A stretch of DNA of 64,000 nucleotides from UBA11889 sp046582115 (GCA_046582115.1 JAYGFA010000053.1:1-64000), one strand, 5' to 3'. Counted from the first letter of the stretch, positions 8,538 to 18,348 are shown. Notes: generated by a model not told the origin, from the letters alone. Numbers and translations are program-made.

Positions 8538-9059
8538 ATGCCGTCCACGCGGGCGGATGGTATCGTTGTGATTGGCCGGATAGGTCGACCATACGGGGTA
8601 AAAGGCTGGGTCCACTTACAATCCTTCACGGAGCCACCTAGTAACCTCATCGGGTATCGACCTTGGTTGATTAACGGCTCGGGTGTACATGGATGGGAGC
8701 AACGCGACTGCCTTGACGTTCGGGCACATCGGCAGAGTTTCGTGGGGCTGTTCGCGGGTGTGGGAGATCGTACTGAAGCCGCGAATCTGTCGGGTCGGAA
8801 TCTAGGCATTCACGCAAATTCCCTTCCGGAACCGAAGGCCGATGAGTATTACTGGCATCAACTCATCGGGCTGCCCGTGATCAATGAGAACAAAGTTGTC
8901 CTCGGAAAAGTCGACCAAATTATGTCGACCCGTGCTCATGACATCCTTGTTGTCGAGAGCGCAGCAGGAGAGCGGTTGATACCCTTTGTCGCGAACACCG
9001 TGATTTCGGTGCAAATCGGCGACTCGATTTCAGTTCGGTGGCCGGAAGATTGGGACTAG
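8538..9059 (+). CDS. rimM: Ribosome maturation factor RimM
   Basis: 173 residues. RimM assists assembly of the 30S head and binds S19. The N-terminal beta-barrel begins with VVIGRIGRPYGVKGWVHL, the family signature; a PRC-barrel half follows, with EYYWHQLIGLPV and the conserved LIPFVANTVI. It lies between rpsP and trmD with gaps of five and six bases, so it is co-transcribed with them. Confidence 0.95.
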   Translation: MPSTRADGIVVIGRIGRPYGVKGWVHLQSFTEPPSNLIGYRPWLINGSGVHGWEQRDCLDVRAHRQSFVGLFAGVGDRTEAANLSGRNLGIHANSLPEPKADEYYWHQLIGLPVINENKVVLGKVDQIMSTRAHDILVVESAAGERLIPFVANTVISVQIGDSISVRWPEDWD

Positions 9060-9065
9060 ATTGCG

Positions 9066-9815
9066 ATGTGGACTGGAATCGTCAGCATTTTTCCGGATCT
9101 AATCCGATCCGTACTCAACGAAGGTGTTGTTGGACGCGCAATTTCACGGGGCGATTTGGGACTGGCGATATTTAATCCGCGCGATTATGCCGAGAACACG
9201 CACAGAGCCGTTGATGACCGGCCATTTGGCGGTGGTCCAGGCATGGTCATGATGGCTGGGCCGTTGTCCGCAAGCGTTTCGGAGGCGCGTCGATTGTGTC
9301 CGACAGAAAATCCATTGACGGTCTATCTTTCGCCACAAGGGACGACGTTTACGCAGTCCATAGCGAAAGAATTTGCGACGCTAGCTGGTTTGGTACTTGT
9401 CGCAGGTCGCTATGAGGGTGTTGACGAGCGATTTATTGAACGCGAAACCGATATCGAGCTATCCATTGGGGACTTTGTGCTTTCCGGGGGTGAGCTTGCG
9501 GCGATGGTTGTACTTGACGCAGTAGCACGACTGTTGCCAGGCGTGGTTGGGAACCCCGATTCAATTAAAAGTGAATCACATATGGACGGGTTGCTCGACT
9601 TTCCGCACTATACGCGACCGCGGGAATTTGATGGAGACAGTGTACCCGACATCCTGCTACAGGGTGACCATAGTGCCATCGAGGAATGGCGACAAAAGCA
9701 AGCGCTCTATCGGACGTGGTTAAAACGGCCGGATCTGCTGCTAGGAAAGGAATTGAGCCAAGTAGAAAGAGCCATGCTTATCGAACTTATAGATGCGAGT
9801 GGTGAGGTGTCATAG
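9066..9815 (+). CDS. trmD: tRNA (guanine-37-N1) methyltransferase TrmD
   Basis: 249 residues, full length. TrmD methylates G37 next to the anticodon of tRNAs reading CUN, CCN and CGG codons, preventing frameshifts. The SPOUT trefoil-knot motifs are present: DRPFGGGPGMVMM, LVAGRYEGVDERFIE and SIGDFVLSGGELAAMV; the Asp of the domain linker region (HMDGLLDFPHYTRP) is also conserved. It lies in the rpsP operon; rplS begins 31 bases later. Confidence 0.97.
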   Translation: MWTGIVSIFPDLIRSVLNEGVVGRAISRGDLGLAIFNPRDYAENTHRAVDDRPFGGGPGMVMMAGPLSASVSEARRLCPTENPLTVYLSPQGTTFTQSIAKEFATLAGLVLVAGRYEGVDERFIERETDIELSIGDFVLSGGELAAMVVLDAVARLLPGVVGNPDSIKSESHMDGLLDFPHYTRPREFDGDSVPDILLQGDHSAIEEWRQKQALYRTWLKRPDLLLGKELSQVERAMLIELIDASGEVS

Positions 9816-9846
9816 CCATTGGTTGGTGACAAAGGAGATTGGATCG

Positions 9847-10197
9847 ATGCGTCGGAATAAAACGATCGAAGCGATCGAAAATGAACAGATGAAGGACGGT
9901 ATCCCGGCCTTCAGACCTGGCGATACCGTTTCCGTGGACGTTCGCGTACGCGAAGGTACCAGAGAGCGCATTCAGACATTTGAGGGCGTTGTGATTGGGA
10001 AACGGAGTCGCGGAGTCAACTCCGCTTTTACAGTCCGTAAAATTTCCCACGGAGTTGGGGTCGAAAGGACTTTTCAGACGCATAGTCCTGCGCTCGCATC
10101 TATTCAAATCAAGCGTCGGGGCGATGTTCGTCAAGCGAAGCTCTATTACCTACGCGAACTATCGGGACGTGCGGCGCGAATAAAGGAGAAGGTCTAA
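9847..10197 (+). CDS. rplS: 50S ribosomal protein L19
   Basis: 116 residues. L19 lies at the 30S-50S interface. The core PAFRPGDTVSVDVRVREG and GVGVERTFQTHSP are family signatures, and the basic KRRGDVRQAKLYYLR tail is conserved. Start ATG 9847 is chosen over the longer in-frame ATG at 9793 because AAAGGAGATT precedes it at proper spacing and the product then matches other L19 lengths. It is the last gene of the rpsP operon; xerD follows after 53 bases. Confidence 0.95.
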   Translation: MRRNKTIEAIENEQMKDGIPAFRPGDTVSVDVRVREGTRERIQTFEGVVIGKRSRGVNSAFTVRKISHGVGVERTFQTHSPALASIQIKRRGDVRQAKLYYLRELSGRAARIKEKV

Positions 10198-10250
10198 CTT
10201 CGTGCATCGGGGTGATGATGATTTTCGTAGTTGCCTTAGTCTGAACGCCG

Positions 10251-11159
10251 GTGCCTCCGCGTAAGGCAGAGCCGCCGTTAATCCCCCCCGAGATAGCTTC
10301 TTATCTCGACGTTCTTTGGTTGCAACGCGGCTTGTCTCCGGCGACCCTGGATTCATACCGAGGGGATCTTGTTGGTTTTCGCGAATGGTTCGACGGCAAT
10401 TTACTCGATGTTACTGAAGCCGATCTATTAGATTATTTAAGCGTTCGTCATGACGAAGGCATCTCTGCCCGTACGGTCGCCCGACTACTTTCAACCCTAA
10501 GGGGCTACTTTTTCAATGCGCTTGAGCGGGGTGAAGTTTCTGTGGATCCTACCGCGAACATACGCAGTCCGACGCCGGGACGACGATTGCCCGAGTCACT
10601 GAGTGAAGACGAGGTCGAACGACTGCTCGCGGCACCTGAGCCTTCGCGGAGCGCAGTTGAATTCCGAGACCGAACGATGCTTGAGGTTTTGTACGCCGCA
10701 GGACTGAGAATCTCAGAGTTGGTCGGTTTAACGTTGTCTTCGTTGAATCAGCGCCAGGGGGTTGTGCGTGTGACCGGGAAAGGATCTCGTGAACGCGTGG
10801 TCCCCGTAGGAGAAGCTGCCTTGCAATGGGTAGAAAGCTATTTACAGGATGCCCGGCCGACGCTGCTAGGAGGACGTGTCAGCGACGTCATGTTCCCAAG
10901 CTCGCGAGGTCAAGAAATGGCCCGGCAGACCTTTTGGTATGCAGTCAAACGCTATGCCACACGAGCGGGTGTCGGGCGGTCAGTTTCGCCACACACTCTG
11001 CGCCACGCTTTTGCGACACACCTTTTGAACCATGGGGCAGACCTACGGGCGGTGCAGATGATGCTTGGCCATGCAGATTTATCGACTACCCAGATCTATA
11101 CTCACGTAGCGAATGAGCGGCTTAAGGAATTACATGCGGCACACCATCCACGTGGGTGA
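10251..11159 (+). CDS. xerD: Tyrosine recombinase XerD
   Basis: 302 residues, close to E. coli XerD (298). With XerC it resolves chromosome dimers at dif. The SAM-like N-terminal domain spans about 15-100; the catalytic set R153 (GLRISE), K177 (TGKGSRE), H248 and R251 (HTLRHAF), H274 (LGHAD) and nucleophile Y283 (IYTH) is complete. Order xerD-dsbC-hom supports XerD over XerC, as in Pseudomonas. The start is GTG at 10251. No att-like repeats or phage genes are nearby, so it is the housekeeping enzyme rather than an integrase. Confidence 0.93.
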   Translation: MPPRKAEPPLIPPEIASYLDVLWLQRGLSPATLDSYRGDLVGFREWFDGNLLDVTEADLLDYLSVRHDEGISARTVARLLSTLRGYFFNALERGEVSVDPTANIRSPTPGRRLPESLSEDEVERLLAAPEPSRSAVEFRDRTMLEVLYAAGLRISELVGLTLSSLNQRQGVVRVTGKGSRERVVPVGEAALQWVESYLQDARPTLLGGRVSDVMFPSSRGQEMARQTFWYAVKRYATRAGVGRSVSPHTLRHAFATHLLNHGADLRAVQMMLGHADLSTTQIYTHVANERLKELHAAHHPRG

Positions 11160-11216
11160 TTGGTTGGCAGCGACGTTGAACGAGTCGATAAACCCGTCCT
11201 TCAGGCTGATTAAGCG

Positions 11217-11963
11217 ATGGCGATGATCGAGCGCGCGCTGATTCTTGTTTGTTTTTTATCGGGCGTGGTACTCCGAGCAGACGTCGTGAATCAAGCCGAA
11301 CTGGATATGGTTCGCGAAAGTGCTCGTGCTCTGTTACCTGAAATGCGCCCTGGACTTGCGATTGAAGGGATTCATAAAACACCGGTCAACGGACTCTATG
11401 AAGTTCTGCTTACGGGAGGCCGCACGCTTTACATGAGCGCCAACGGGCATTACTTCCTGGTTGGTGATATGTATGAATTTACGAGCGAAGGGATTATCAA
11501 TCTGCCTGAAATAGCGCGCCAGGAGAGGCGCAAAGAACTCATGGCGAAGGTCGACCCATCGTCCGTTATCTCGTTCGAACCGGAAGATGGTTGGCGGGCT
11601 ACAGTAAGTGTATTCACCGACGTCGATTGCACGTACTGTCAAAAATTTCATCGGGAGATGTCCCAATACCACGAGAAAGGGATTGCAATACGTTATCTAG
11701 CGTATCCACGAGCAGGGATCGATTCGAAGTCCTATTCGAAGATCGTTTCTGCGTGGTGTTCTGACGATCCGCGACAAGCGATAACGAAGTTAAAGCGCGG
11801 CGAGAACATTCCTGAAGCCACCTGTCCAAATCCTGTGGCAGCACAGTATCAACTGGGCGGTCGTGTAGGAGTCAAAGGAACGCCTTCGATCGTTTTGTCG
11901 GACGGCCGTATGTTGCCGGGTTATGTGTCCGCGGAAAAACTCGCCGAAGAACTCGGGATCTGA
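11217..11963 (+). CDS. dsbC: Disulfide isomerase DsbC
   Basis: 248 residues with an N-terminal signal peptide (hydrophobic at about 7-19), so periplasmic. DsbC reshuffles wrong disulfides and is kept reduced by DsbD. An N-terminal dimer domain spans about 25-85; the thioredoxin fold carries the active site C138-T-Y-C141 (most characterised DsbC proteins have CGYC) and the cis-proline loop GTPSIVL. Two further cysteines (about 182 and 199) could form the structural disulfide. ATG 11217 or 11223 could be the start; neither has a strong ribosome site. Confidence 0.93.
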   Translation: MAMIERALILVCFLSGVVLRADVVNQAELDMVRESARALLPEMRPGLAIEGIHKTPVNGLYEVLLTGGRTLYMSANGHYFLVGDMYEFTSEGIINLPEIARQERRKELMAKVDPSSVISFEPEDGWRATVSVFTDVDCTYCQKFHREMSQYHEKGIAIRYLAYPRAGIDSKSYSKIVSAWCSDDPRQAITKLKRGENIPEATCPNPVAAQYQLGGRVGVKGTPSIVLSDGRMLPGYVSAEKLAEELGI

Positions 11964-12000
11964 AAGTTTGGTTAAGAATCCCCTGCCCTATGAGAAGGTT

Positions 12001-13266
12001 ATGCGCATTGGTATTGCCGGGCTGGGCACGGTGGCGCAGGGCTTGCTGACATTGTTGAGGGAAAACGGAGAACGTATCACTCGACAAGCGGGAATGTCGA
12101 TCGAGGTGGTACGCATAGCAAGCCATTCCGAGAAGCCTGAAGTGGATATCGGACAAGCGGTGTTTGATACCCGCTTGGAAACGCTACTGCATGATGATGT
12201 CGATGTTGTGGTCGAGTTAATTGGTGGTGTCGATTCGGCCAGCGAGCTGATTTCGCGTGCGCTAGCTCAAGGCAAACCGATCGTGACAGCAAATAAGGCG
12301 GCATTGGCGGCGCACGCGAATGAATGGTTTAACGGTGACGCGATACTCGGCATCGAGGCGTCGGTTGCAGGTGGGATCCCAATCATGAGCACGCTTAAAA
12401 GCGGCCTATCGGGGAATCGGATTGATTGGCTGATCGGTATTATCAATGGAACTTGCAACTATATATTGACTGCGATGGATGAACAGGGAACGAGCTTCGC
12501 GGACGCGTTAGCGAAAGCGCAGGATCTGGGCTATGCCGAAGCGGATCCCGGTTTTGACGTAGACGGTGTTGATGCAGCGCAAAAATTGGCTCTGCTCGCG
12601 GCGTTGGCATTCGACATCCCAGTTAGCATGGACGATATGTATATCGAAGGTATTTCAGAAATAACGGTCGAAGATTTACGGTACGCGCGTGAGTTGGCTT
12701 TTCGGATCAGGCATGTAGGTATTGCCCGCCGCAATGGCGATAAGTTTGAAACTCGGGTCCATCCCGCGCTAATTTCGGCAACGGATCTTGTTGCCGATGT
12801 GTCAGGCGTAGCCAATGCTGTGATCGTGGGTGCAAATGCGGTTGGATCGATACTTCTTGTCGGTCCGGGTGCGGGCAGCTTACCGACAGCATCAGCGGTA
12901 CTTGGCGACCTGATCGAAATAGCCCGCGGAACCTGCCCGAAGACAAGGATCGGTCAAAATGAAGGAATACGTTTGCCCATTGCAGCCACTGAGTCTCGCT
13001 ATTACCTCAACATTCCCGCGACCGACCGACCGGGCGTTTTTGGAGAAATAGGGGATATTCTGCGTCGGGGCGGCATTTCAATTGAGGCGGTAATACAAAA
13101 GCCCGACGCGATACGCAGAAGCGATGGTGAGCCTTGGGTGCCGATTGTCATGGTTACAGACCGAGTCATTGAAGCGTTGATGGATGATGCACTGAGCCGG
13201 TTATCTTGTCTCGATAGTGTGCGTGGTCAAATCCGTCGAATTCGGGTTGCCGATTTCGATAGTTGA
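12001..13266 (+). CDS. hom: Homoserine dehydrogenase
   Basis: 421 residues; reduces aspartate semialdehyde to homoserine, the branch to threonine and methionine. The NAD(P) fold starts GIAGLGTVAQG, the catalytic domain contains GIINGTCNYILTAM and the YAEADPGFDVDG signature, and the C-terminus is an ACT domain (PATDRPGVFGEIGDILRRG) of the kind used for threonine feedback. A TTG at 11968, in frame and five bases after the dsbC stop, would add 11 residues; ATG 12001 fits homologs better but has GAGAAGG only two bases away. Usually thrC follows; here recJ does. Confidence 0.94.
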   Translation: MRIGIAGLGTVAQGLLTLLRENGERITRQAGMSIEVVRIASHSEKPEVDIGQAVFDTRLETLLHDDVDVVVELIGGVDSASELISRALAQGKPIVTANKAALAAHANEWFNGDAILGIEASVAGGIPIMSTLKSGLSGNRIDWLIGIINGTCNYILTAMDEQGTSFADALAKAQDLGYAEADPGFDVDGVDAAQKLALLAALAFDIPVSMDDMYIEGISEITVEDLRYARELAFRIRHVGIARRNGDKFETRVHPALISATDLVADVSGVANAVIVGANAVGSILLVGPGAGSLPTASAVLGDLIEIARGTCPKTRIGQNEGIRLPIAATESRYYLNIPATDRPGVFGEIGDILRRGGISIEAVIQKPDAIRRSDGEPWVPIVMVTDRVIEALMDDALSRLSCLDSVRGQIRRIRVADFDS

Positions 13267-14990
13267 TGAACGAGTCCCTGATCATCGAAGAACGGGCTCC
13301 GAGCATTCCGTATACGCAACTGCGTGACGAACTTGCAGTTCCTTCTTTTTTTGCCCGTGTCCTGAGCGCGCGTGGCATTACGAGCAAGAGAGACCTCGAT
13401 CTATCTCTCAATCAACTAGCGACGCCGGATAGATTGCCAGGCGTCAATCAAGCGGCGTCACGACTGGTACAGGCGATAGATAACAGCGAACGAATACTTG
13501 TCATAGGGGATTTCGATGCGGACGGAGCCACGGCATCGGCATTAGTCGTATCGCTATTGCGCGAAATGGGTGTGAAAAGCGTTGATTACCTGGTCCCTAA
13601 CCGGTTTGAATTTGGTTACGGGCTGACGCCTGAAATCGTGGTTGTTGCGGCAAAACAGGAACCCGCGCTCATCATCACGGTGGATAACGGGGTATCCAGC
13701 GTTGAAGGAGTTCGAGTAGCCAACGAACTCGGTATTGACGTTGTCATTACGGACCATCATCTACCGCCAAAGGATCTTCCGGAGGCCGCAGCCATCGTCA
13801 ATCCGAACCTAAAAGAGACGACGTTCGAGAGTCCGTTTCTAGCTGGCGTAGGTGTTGCTTACTATCTGATGGCCGTGGTTCGTGCCAAATTACGTGCGAA
13901 GAGGTACTTCGAAAATCACAATGTGTCAGAACCAAACCTTGCGGATTGGCTCGATTTAGTTGCACTGGGTACTGTTGCCGATGTTGTCGCTCTTGACCGA
14001 AACAACCGAATCCTCGTTTGTCAGGGACTCCGCCGCATGCGTTCGGGACGCCTGCGTCCAGGGATGCGTGCCTTGATTGAAATAGCCGACAGACGGCTAG
14101 AGGTGTTATCGGCTCAGGACCTTGGATTTGCTGTTGGGCCCAGGTTGAACGCTGCGGGGCGTTTAGACGACATCGGATTGGGTATCCAGTGCTTATTGGC
14201 CGAGGACCTTGATAGCGCAAGATCGTTGGCTGTGGCGCTGAATGAACTCAATAAGGCGCGCCGTGCGATAGAAGACGAAATGAACGTAGAAGCGAAGGTG
14301 TTGATATCGGAAAGTATCGACGCCGACGCGTCCGCGCTTTGCGTTTACGACCCTTCTTGGCATCAGGGCGTCGTAGGTATTGTGGCGGGTCGGATGCGCG
14401 AACGGTTTCATCGTCCGGTCATTGCGTTTGCCGATGCCGGTGATGTTGCGCCCGGTGAAATAAAGGGTTCTGCGCGCAGTGTTCCCGGGCTTCACATCCG
14501 CGATGCGCTCGACGATGTAGCGACCCGCTTCCCGGGCCTGGTCGATAAATTTGGGGGTCACGCGATGGCTGCGGGACTGACGATCAAACGAATTCATCTC
14601 GATCGTTTCCGCAAGGCGTTTGCCCAAGCGGTCGCAAGTCGAGTGGATCCCCGCGATATTGCTGGCATAGTCGCTTCGGACGGTGTGCTAGCCGTCGAGG
14701 ATCTCAGCGTCGATAACGCTCGATTGATAGAAGAATATGGCCCATGGGGCCAAGGGTTCGATGAACCCGTGTTCCATGGTGAATTTGAGTTAATTAGTCA
14801 GCGATCGGTGGGGCAAGGAAAACACTTAAAACTCATTGTTAAACAAGATGCAAAAGTCGTCGATGCGATCGCCTTCAACCAGCAGATGATCAATTCTGAC
14901 CGGGTCACAATGGCATATAAACTCGAGGTAAACCGCTATTTGGACAACGATACATTGCAGCTTTTGGTCGAGCATGTAGCCCCGAGCTGA
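13266..14990 (+). CDS. recJ: Single-strand DNA exonuclease RecJ
   Basis: 574 residues, the size of E. coli RecJ (577). A 5'-3' single-strand exonuclease in RecF-pathway recombination and mismatch repair. DHH-family motifs are clear: VIGDFDADGATASAL, ITVDNGVSS, VITDHHLPP, then the DHHA1 part with KGSARSVPGLHIRDAL and FGGHAMAAGL. The ATG at 13266 overlaps the hom stop by one base (TGATG). prfB follows, an order also found in E. coli and Pseudomonas. Confidence 0.96.
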   Translation: MNESLIIEERAPSIPYTQLRDELAVPSFFARVLSARGITSKRDLDLSLNQLATPDRLPGVNQAASRLVQAIDNSERILVIGDFDADGATASALVVSLLREMGVKSVDYLVPNRFEFGYGLTPEIVVVAAKQEPALIITVDNGVSSVEGVRVANELGIDVVITDHHLPPKDLPEAAAIVNPNLKETTFESPFLAGVGVAYYLMAVVRAKLRAKRYFENHNVSEPNLADWLDLVALGTVADVVALDRNNRILVCQGLRRMRSGRLRPGMRALIEIADRRLEVLSAQDLGFAVGPRLNAAGRLDDIGLGIQCLLAEDLDSARSLAVALNELNKARRAIEDEMNVEAKVLISESIDADASALCVYDPSWHQGVVGIVAGRMRERFHRPVIAFADAGDVAPGEIKGSARSVPGLHIRDALDDVATRFPGLVDKFGGHAMAAGLTIKRIHLDRFRKAFAQAVASRVDPRDIAGIVASDGVLAVEDLSVDNARLIEEYGPWGQGFDEPVFHGEFELISQRSVGQGKHLKLIVKQDAKVVDAIAFNQQMINSDRVTMAYKLEVNRYLDNDTLQLLVEHVAPS

Positions 14991-15032
14991 TTGGCGCTCG
15001 TGATAGAATCCGCGCTATCCCGAGGGGTACGA

Positions 15033-16131
15033 ATGGCTGAAATCACTTCTGTCCGCGAACGGCTTAAGGATCTCATGGCCCGTAATGAGGCCTTACGGGG
15101 GTATCTTTGACGTTTCAGCACGCAAGGAAAGACTCGAAGAAGTAGAGCGGGAGCTCTCCGAATCGGATGTCTGGTCGGACGCCTCGAGAGCAGCGAATTT
15201 GGCACGAGAGCGCGCCGCGCTCGAAGCTGTGGTGACTGGGTTAGATAATCTTTTGGCAGGTCTTGGCGATGTATCGGAACTGGCAGAAATAGCTGCGGCG
15301 GAAGATGATTCGGCGACACTGGGTGCGCTCGATCTCGATCTCGAGCGATACGCCAAGGAGTTGGAGATACTTGAATTTCGCCGAATGTTCCGCGGCGAAT
15401 TGGACGAGGCAAATGCTTACGTTGATGTCCAATCTGGCTCGGGCGGTACGGAGGCTCAGGACTGGGCCCAGATGCTCCTCCGCATGTATCTTCGGTGGGG
15501 CGAGAAGCGCGGACTCAAAACCGAATTAATTGAACTTTCCGACGGCGATGTCGCCGGTATCAAAAGTGCAACTATTCTTTTCTCGGGCACATACGCATAC
15601 GGTTGGTTACGAACCGAGACCGGGGTTCATCGCTTAGTCCGTAAATCGCCTTTTGATTCGGGGAATCGTCGTCATACCTCATTTGCCTCGATATTTGTAT
15701 CGGCGGAGATCGATGACAATATCGAAATCGAAATTGATCCAGGAGACGTTCGCGTGGATACGTACCGCTCGAGCGGTGCTGGAGGACAACACGTGAACCG
15801 AACGGATTCTGCCGTTCGGCTGACGCATGAACCCACCGGGGTCGTAGTACAGTGCCAGAGCGAGCGTTCGCAGCACCAGAACCGAGACAAGGCCTGGAAA
15901 CAGCTACGAGCCAAGTTATATGAACGGGAACTACACAACCGAAGAGAAGAACAACAGGCATTGGAAGATACAAAAGCTGATATTGGTTGGGGTTCCCAGA
16001 TTCGGTCGTACGTACTCGATCAGTCTAGGGTCAAGGATTTGCGTACCGAGCTAGAGCGAGCGGATCCAGTCAACGTCCTCGATGGAGACATCGACTGCTT
16101 CATGGAAGCAAGTTTGAAGGCCGGTTTATGA
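15033..16131 (+). CDS. prfB: Peptide chain release factor 2 (programmed frameshift)
   Basis: RF2 reads UGA and UAA stops. Coding starts at ATG 15033 and runs 25 codons to an in-frame TGA at 15108-15110; a +1 shift at CTT (15105-15107) continues from GAC at 15109. The joined product is 365 residues, the same as E. coli RF2. The anticodon-like SPF tripeptide (VRKSPFDSGNR) and the catalytic GGQ (SSGAGGQHVNRTDSAVR) are both present. Annotating only the second frame would lose the first 25 residues. Its stop overlaps the lysS start by four bases, as prfB-lysS is arranged in E. coli. Confidence 0.97.
15096..15111 (+). promoter_or_regulatory. RF2 autoregulatory +1 frameshift site
   Basis: CGGGGGTATCTTTGAC, nearly identical to the E. 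coli prfB element (AGGGGGTATCTTTGAC). The G-run at 15097-15101 acts as an internal anti-SD pairing site, three bases before the CTT slip codon; TGA C is the poor-context stop. When RF2 is scarce the ribosome slips and makes more RF2. This is established for the family and the element is visible directly. Confidence 0.96.
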
Positions 16132-17612
16132 CTGACGACAACGAAATCATAGCATCGCGTCGACAGAAACTTGTTGAGTTGCGACAGCGGGGCAACGCGT
16201 ACCCAAACGGATTCGCGCGTTCGGATTTTGCCGCGACACTGCACGCGCATTATGGCGAGTTGTCTAAAGAAGCCCTCGAAGTGCAAACGATTGATGTCAA
16301 GGTCGCGGGGCGGATCATGTTGCGGCGTGTCATGGGCAAAGCAAGTTTCATCACATTGCAAGACGGCTCCGGTCAGATTCAATGTTACCTGAGGCAACAG
16401 GACCTCGGTGAGACGCCCTATAAGGAATTTGATGGCCTTTATGATCGTGGCGACATCGTTGGGGTTACGGGAACGATGATGAGGACGAAGACGGGAGAGT
16501 TGACTGTCCACGCGTCGGCGATTGTGTTGCTTACGAAATCGTTGCAGCCATTACCTGAGAAATACCACGGTCTCAGCGACCAGGAACTCAAATATCGACT
16601 GCGGTATGTTGATCTCATTATGAGCGACGCGTCGCGCGCCGTATTTCGTATTCGCAGTCGGGTTATTTCAACGATTCGTCGATTTTTTGATTCTCGTGAG
16701 TTCCTAGAGGTCGAAACTCCGATGATGCACCCCGTTCCAGGTGGTGCAAGCGCACGACCCTTCACCACACACCACAACGGTCTGGACATGGAGCTTTATT
16801 TGCGGGTTGCGCCAGAATTGTATTTAAAGCGGCTGGTCGTGGGGGGATTCGAGCGTGTGTACGAGATTAACCGCAATTTTCGTAACGAGGGTCTATCTAG
16901 CCGCCATAATCCCGAATTCACGATGCTCGAGTTCTACCAGGCATACGCAACCTTCGAGGACTTGATGGACCTGACCGAAGAACTTCTACGTGAGGTTGTT
17001 GAAACGGTAGTGGGTTCTTCTGTAATCGAATTCCAAGATGAAAGAATCGACTTTGGTCGATCAATACGTCGTGTCGATATGTCTGAGGCGGTGGCAAATG
17101 AAATTGGGGTGCCGATTGAAAAATTACGTGACCCCAAAGCAATCGCGAAGGTCGCGGAAACGGAGTCTGTGGAGGTTGGCCCCGGGTGGGGACCGGGAAA
17201 GATACTTGTGGCGTTGTTTGAAGCACATGTCGAAAAGACGCTGATCGAGCCGACGTTTGTTACGGGCTATCCAGCCGAGGTTTCCCCGTTATCCCGCAAG
17301 AGCGATCAGCAATCTGAGTTGACGGATCGGTTTGAGCTTTTTATCGCTGGACGTGAAATTGCGAACGGGTTTTCCGAATTAAACGATCCAGAGGATCAAG
17401 CAGCGCGGTTTCTGAATCAAGCCGAACAACGATCCATGGGCGATACGAAGGCGATGCACTTCGACGCAGATTACATAAAGGCGCTTGAATACGGTCTGCC
17501 GCCGACGGCCGGGGAAGGTATCGGTATCGATCGCCTGGTGATGCTGGTAACGAATTCCCCCTCCATACGCGACGTGCTGCTGTTTCCGCAAATGAGGCCG
17601 AAGGAGGAGTGA
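16128..17612 (+). CDS. lysS: Lysyl-tRNA synthetase (class II)
   Basis: 494 residues. Charges tRNA-Lys. The N-terminal OB-fold anticodon domain (about 60-150) includes GKASFITLQDGSGQIQCYL; class II motif 2 is visible in ERVYEINRNFRNEGLSSRHNPEF, split here only for naming (FRNEG core), and motif 3 in GIGIDRLVMLVTNS near the end. Start ATG 16128 lies in a four-base overlap with prfB, and an overlapping GTGA follows with the next frame. Confidence 0.96.
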   Translation: MTDDNEIIASRRQKLVELRQRGNAYPNGFARSDFAATLHAHYGELSKEALEVQTIDVKVAGRIMLRRVMGKASFITLQDGSGQIQCYLRQQDLGETPYKEFDGLYDRGDIVGVTGTMMRTKTGELTVHASAIVLLTKSLQPLPEKYHGLSDQELKYRLRYVDLIMSDASRAVFRIRSRVISTIRRFFDSREFLEVETPMMHPVPGGASARPFTTHHNGLDMELYLRVAPELYLKRLVVGGFERVYEINRNFRNEGLSSRHNPEFTMLEFYQAYATFEDLMDLTEELLREVVETVVGSSVIEFQDERIDFGRSIRRVDMSEAVANEIGVPIEKLRDPKAIAKVAETESVEVGPGWGPGKILVALFEAHVEKTLIEPTFVTGYPAEVSPLSRKSDQQSELTDRFELFIAGREIANGFSELNDPEDQAARFLNQAEQRSMGDTKAMHFDADYIKALEYGLPPTAGEGIGIDRLVMLVTNSPSIRDVLLFPQMRPKEE

Positions 17613-17629
17613 AGGAACAAAGGGACCGC

Positions 17630-18334
17630 GTGGTTCTGGAGAGTAGTTGGAAAGCCGCTCTCGCATCTGAATTTGACGCCACGTACCTTGTACGGTTGCG
17701 TGCCTTTCTGATCGACGAAAAACGAACCCACAAAACTGTTTATCCAGCAGGGTCGGAGATATTCAAGGCCCTCGATTCTTGTCCATTACCAGACACTCGG
17801 GTCGTCATTATTGGGCAAGACCCCTATCACGGCCCACGTCAAGCCCATGGCCTCTGTTTCAGCGTCCCGCAGGGTACTGCGCCACCACCATCACTCGTGA
17901 ACATCTTTCGAGAAATTGAAGATGACATGAACGATGAGGCCGTCCCCGGGAGAACCAGAAACAGGAAGATTATGCCGGGTAAAGGTTGTCTGGTGCCGTG
18001 GACTCGACAAGGTGTCTTGCTTTTGAACTCCGTCCTTACGGTCGTGCAGGGACGAGCAGGTTCGCATCAGGGAATGGGCTGGGAGACTTTTACCGACAAG
18101 GTCGTCGACGTGATCAATCGGGACCGGGAACACGTGGTGTTTATGCTTTGGGGGAGCTATGCACAACGGAAGGGCGCCATGGTTAATCGAGAAAAACATT
18201 ATGTCCTCACAGCTCCGCACCCGTCGCCGTTGTCGGCCCATAGGGGGTTTTTGGGGTGCCGTCACTTCTCTAAAGCGAATCAATACTTGGTTGAGCAAAG
18301 GCAGTCACCCGTGGATTGGTTTGACGTGGAGTAA
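17630..18334 (+). CDS. ung: Uracil-DNA glycosylase
   Basis: 234 residues, family 1 UDG, removing uracil from DNA. The water-activating motif GQDPYHGPRQAHGLCFSV, the LLLNSVLTV stretch and the C-terminal HPSPLSAHRGFLGCRHF motif with its intercalating residue are all present. GTG 17630 is chosen because AAAGGGA lies about five bases before it and the product then starts near the conserved SSWK; the GTG at 17609 overlaps the lysS stop but its AGGAGG is almost touching it. It converges with ygfZ over 140 bases. Confidence 0.94.
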   Translation: MVLESSWKAALASEFDATYLVRLRAFLIDEKRTHKTVYPAGSEIFKALDSCPLPDTRVVIIGQDPYHGPRQAHGLCFSVPQGTAPPPSLVNIFREIEDDMNDEAVPGRTRNRKIMPGKGCLVPWTRQGVLLLNSVLTVVQGRAGSHQGMGWETFTDKVVDVINRDREHVVFMLWGSYAQRKGAMVNREKHYVLTAPHPSPLSAHRGFLGCRHFSKANQYLVEQRQSPVDWFDVE

Positions 18335-18348
18335 ATACATGAAAACGC

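Noticed and set aside
10251..11159. Tyrosine recombinase as a sign of an integrated element.
   Set aside because: The order xerD-dsbC-hom and the protein itself fit housekeeping XerD; no att-like repeats or phage genes are near.
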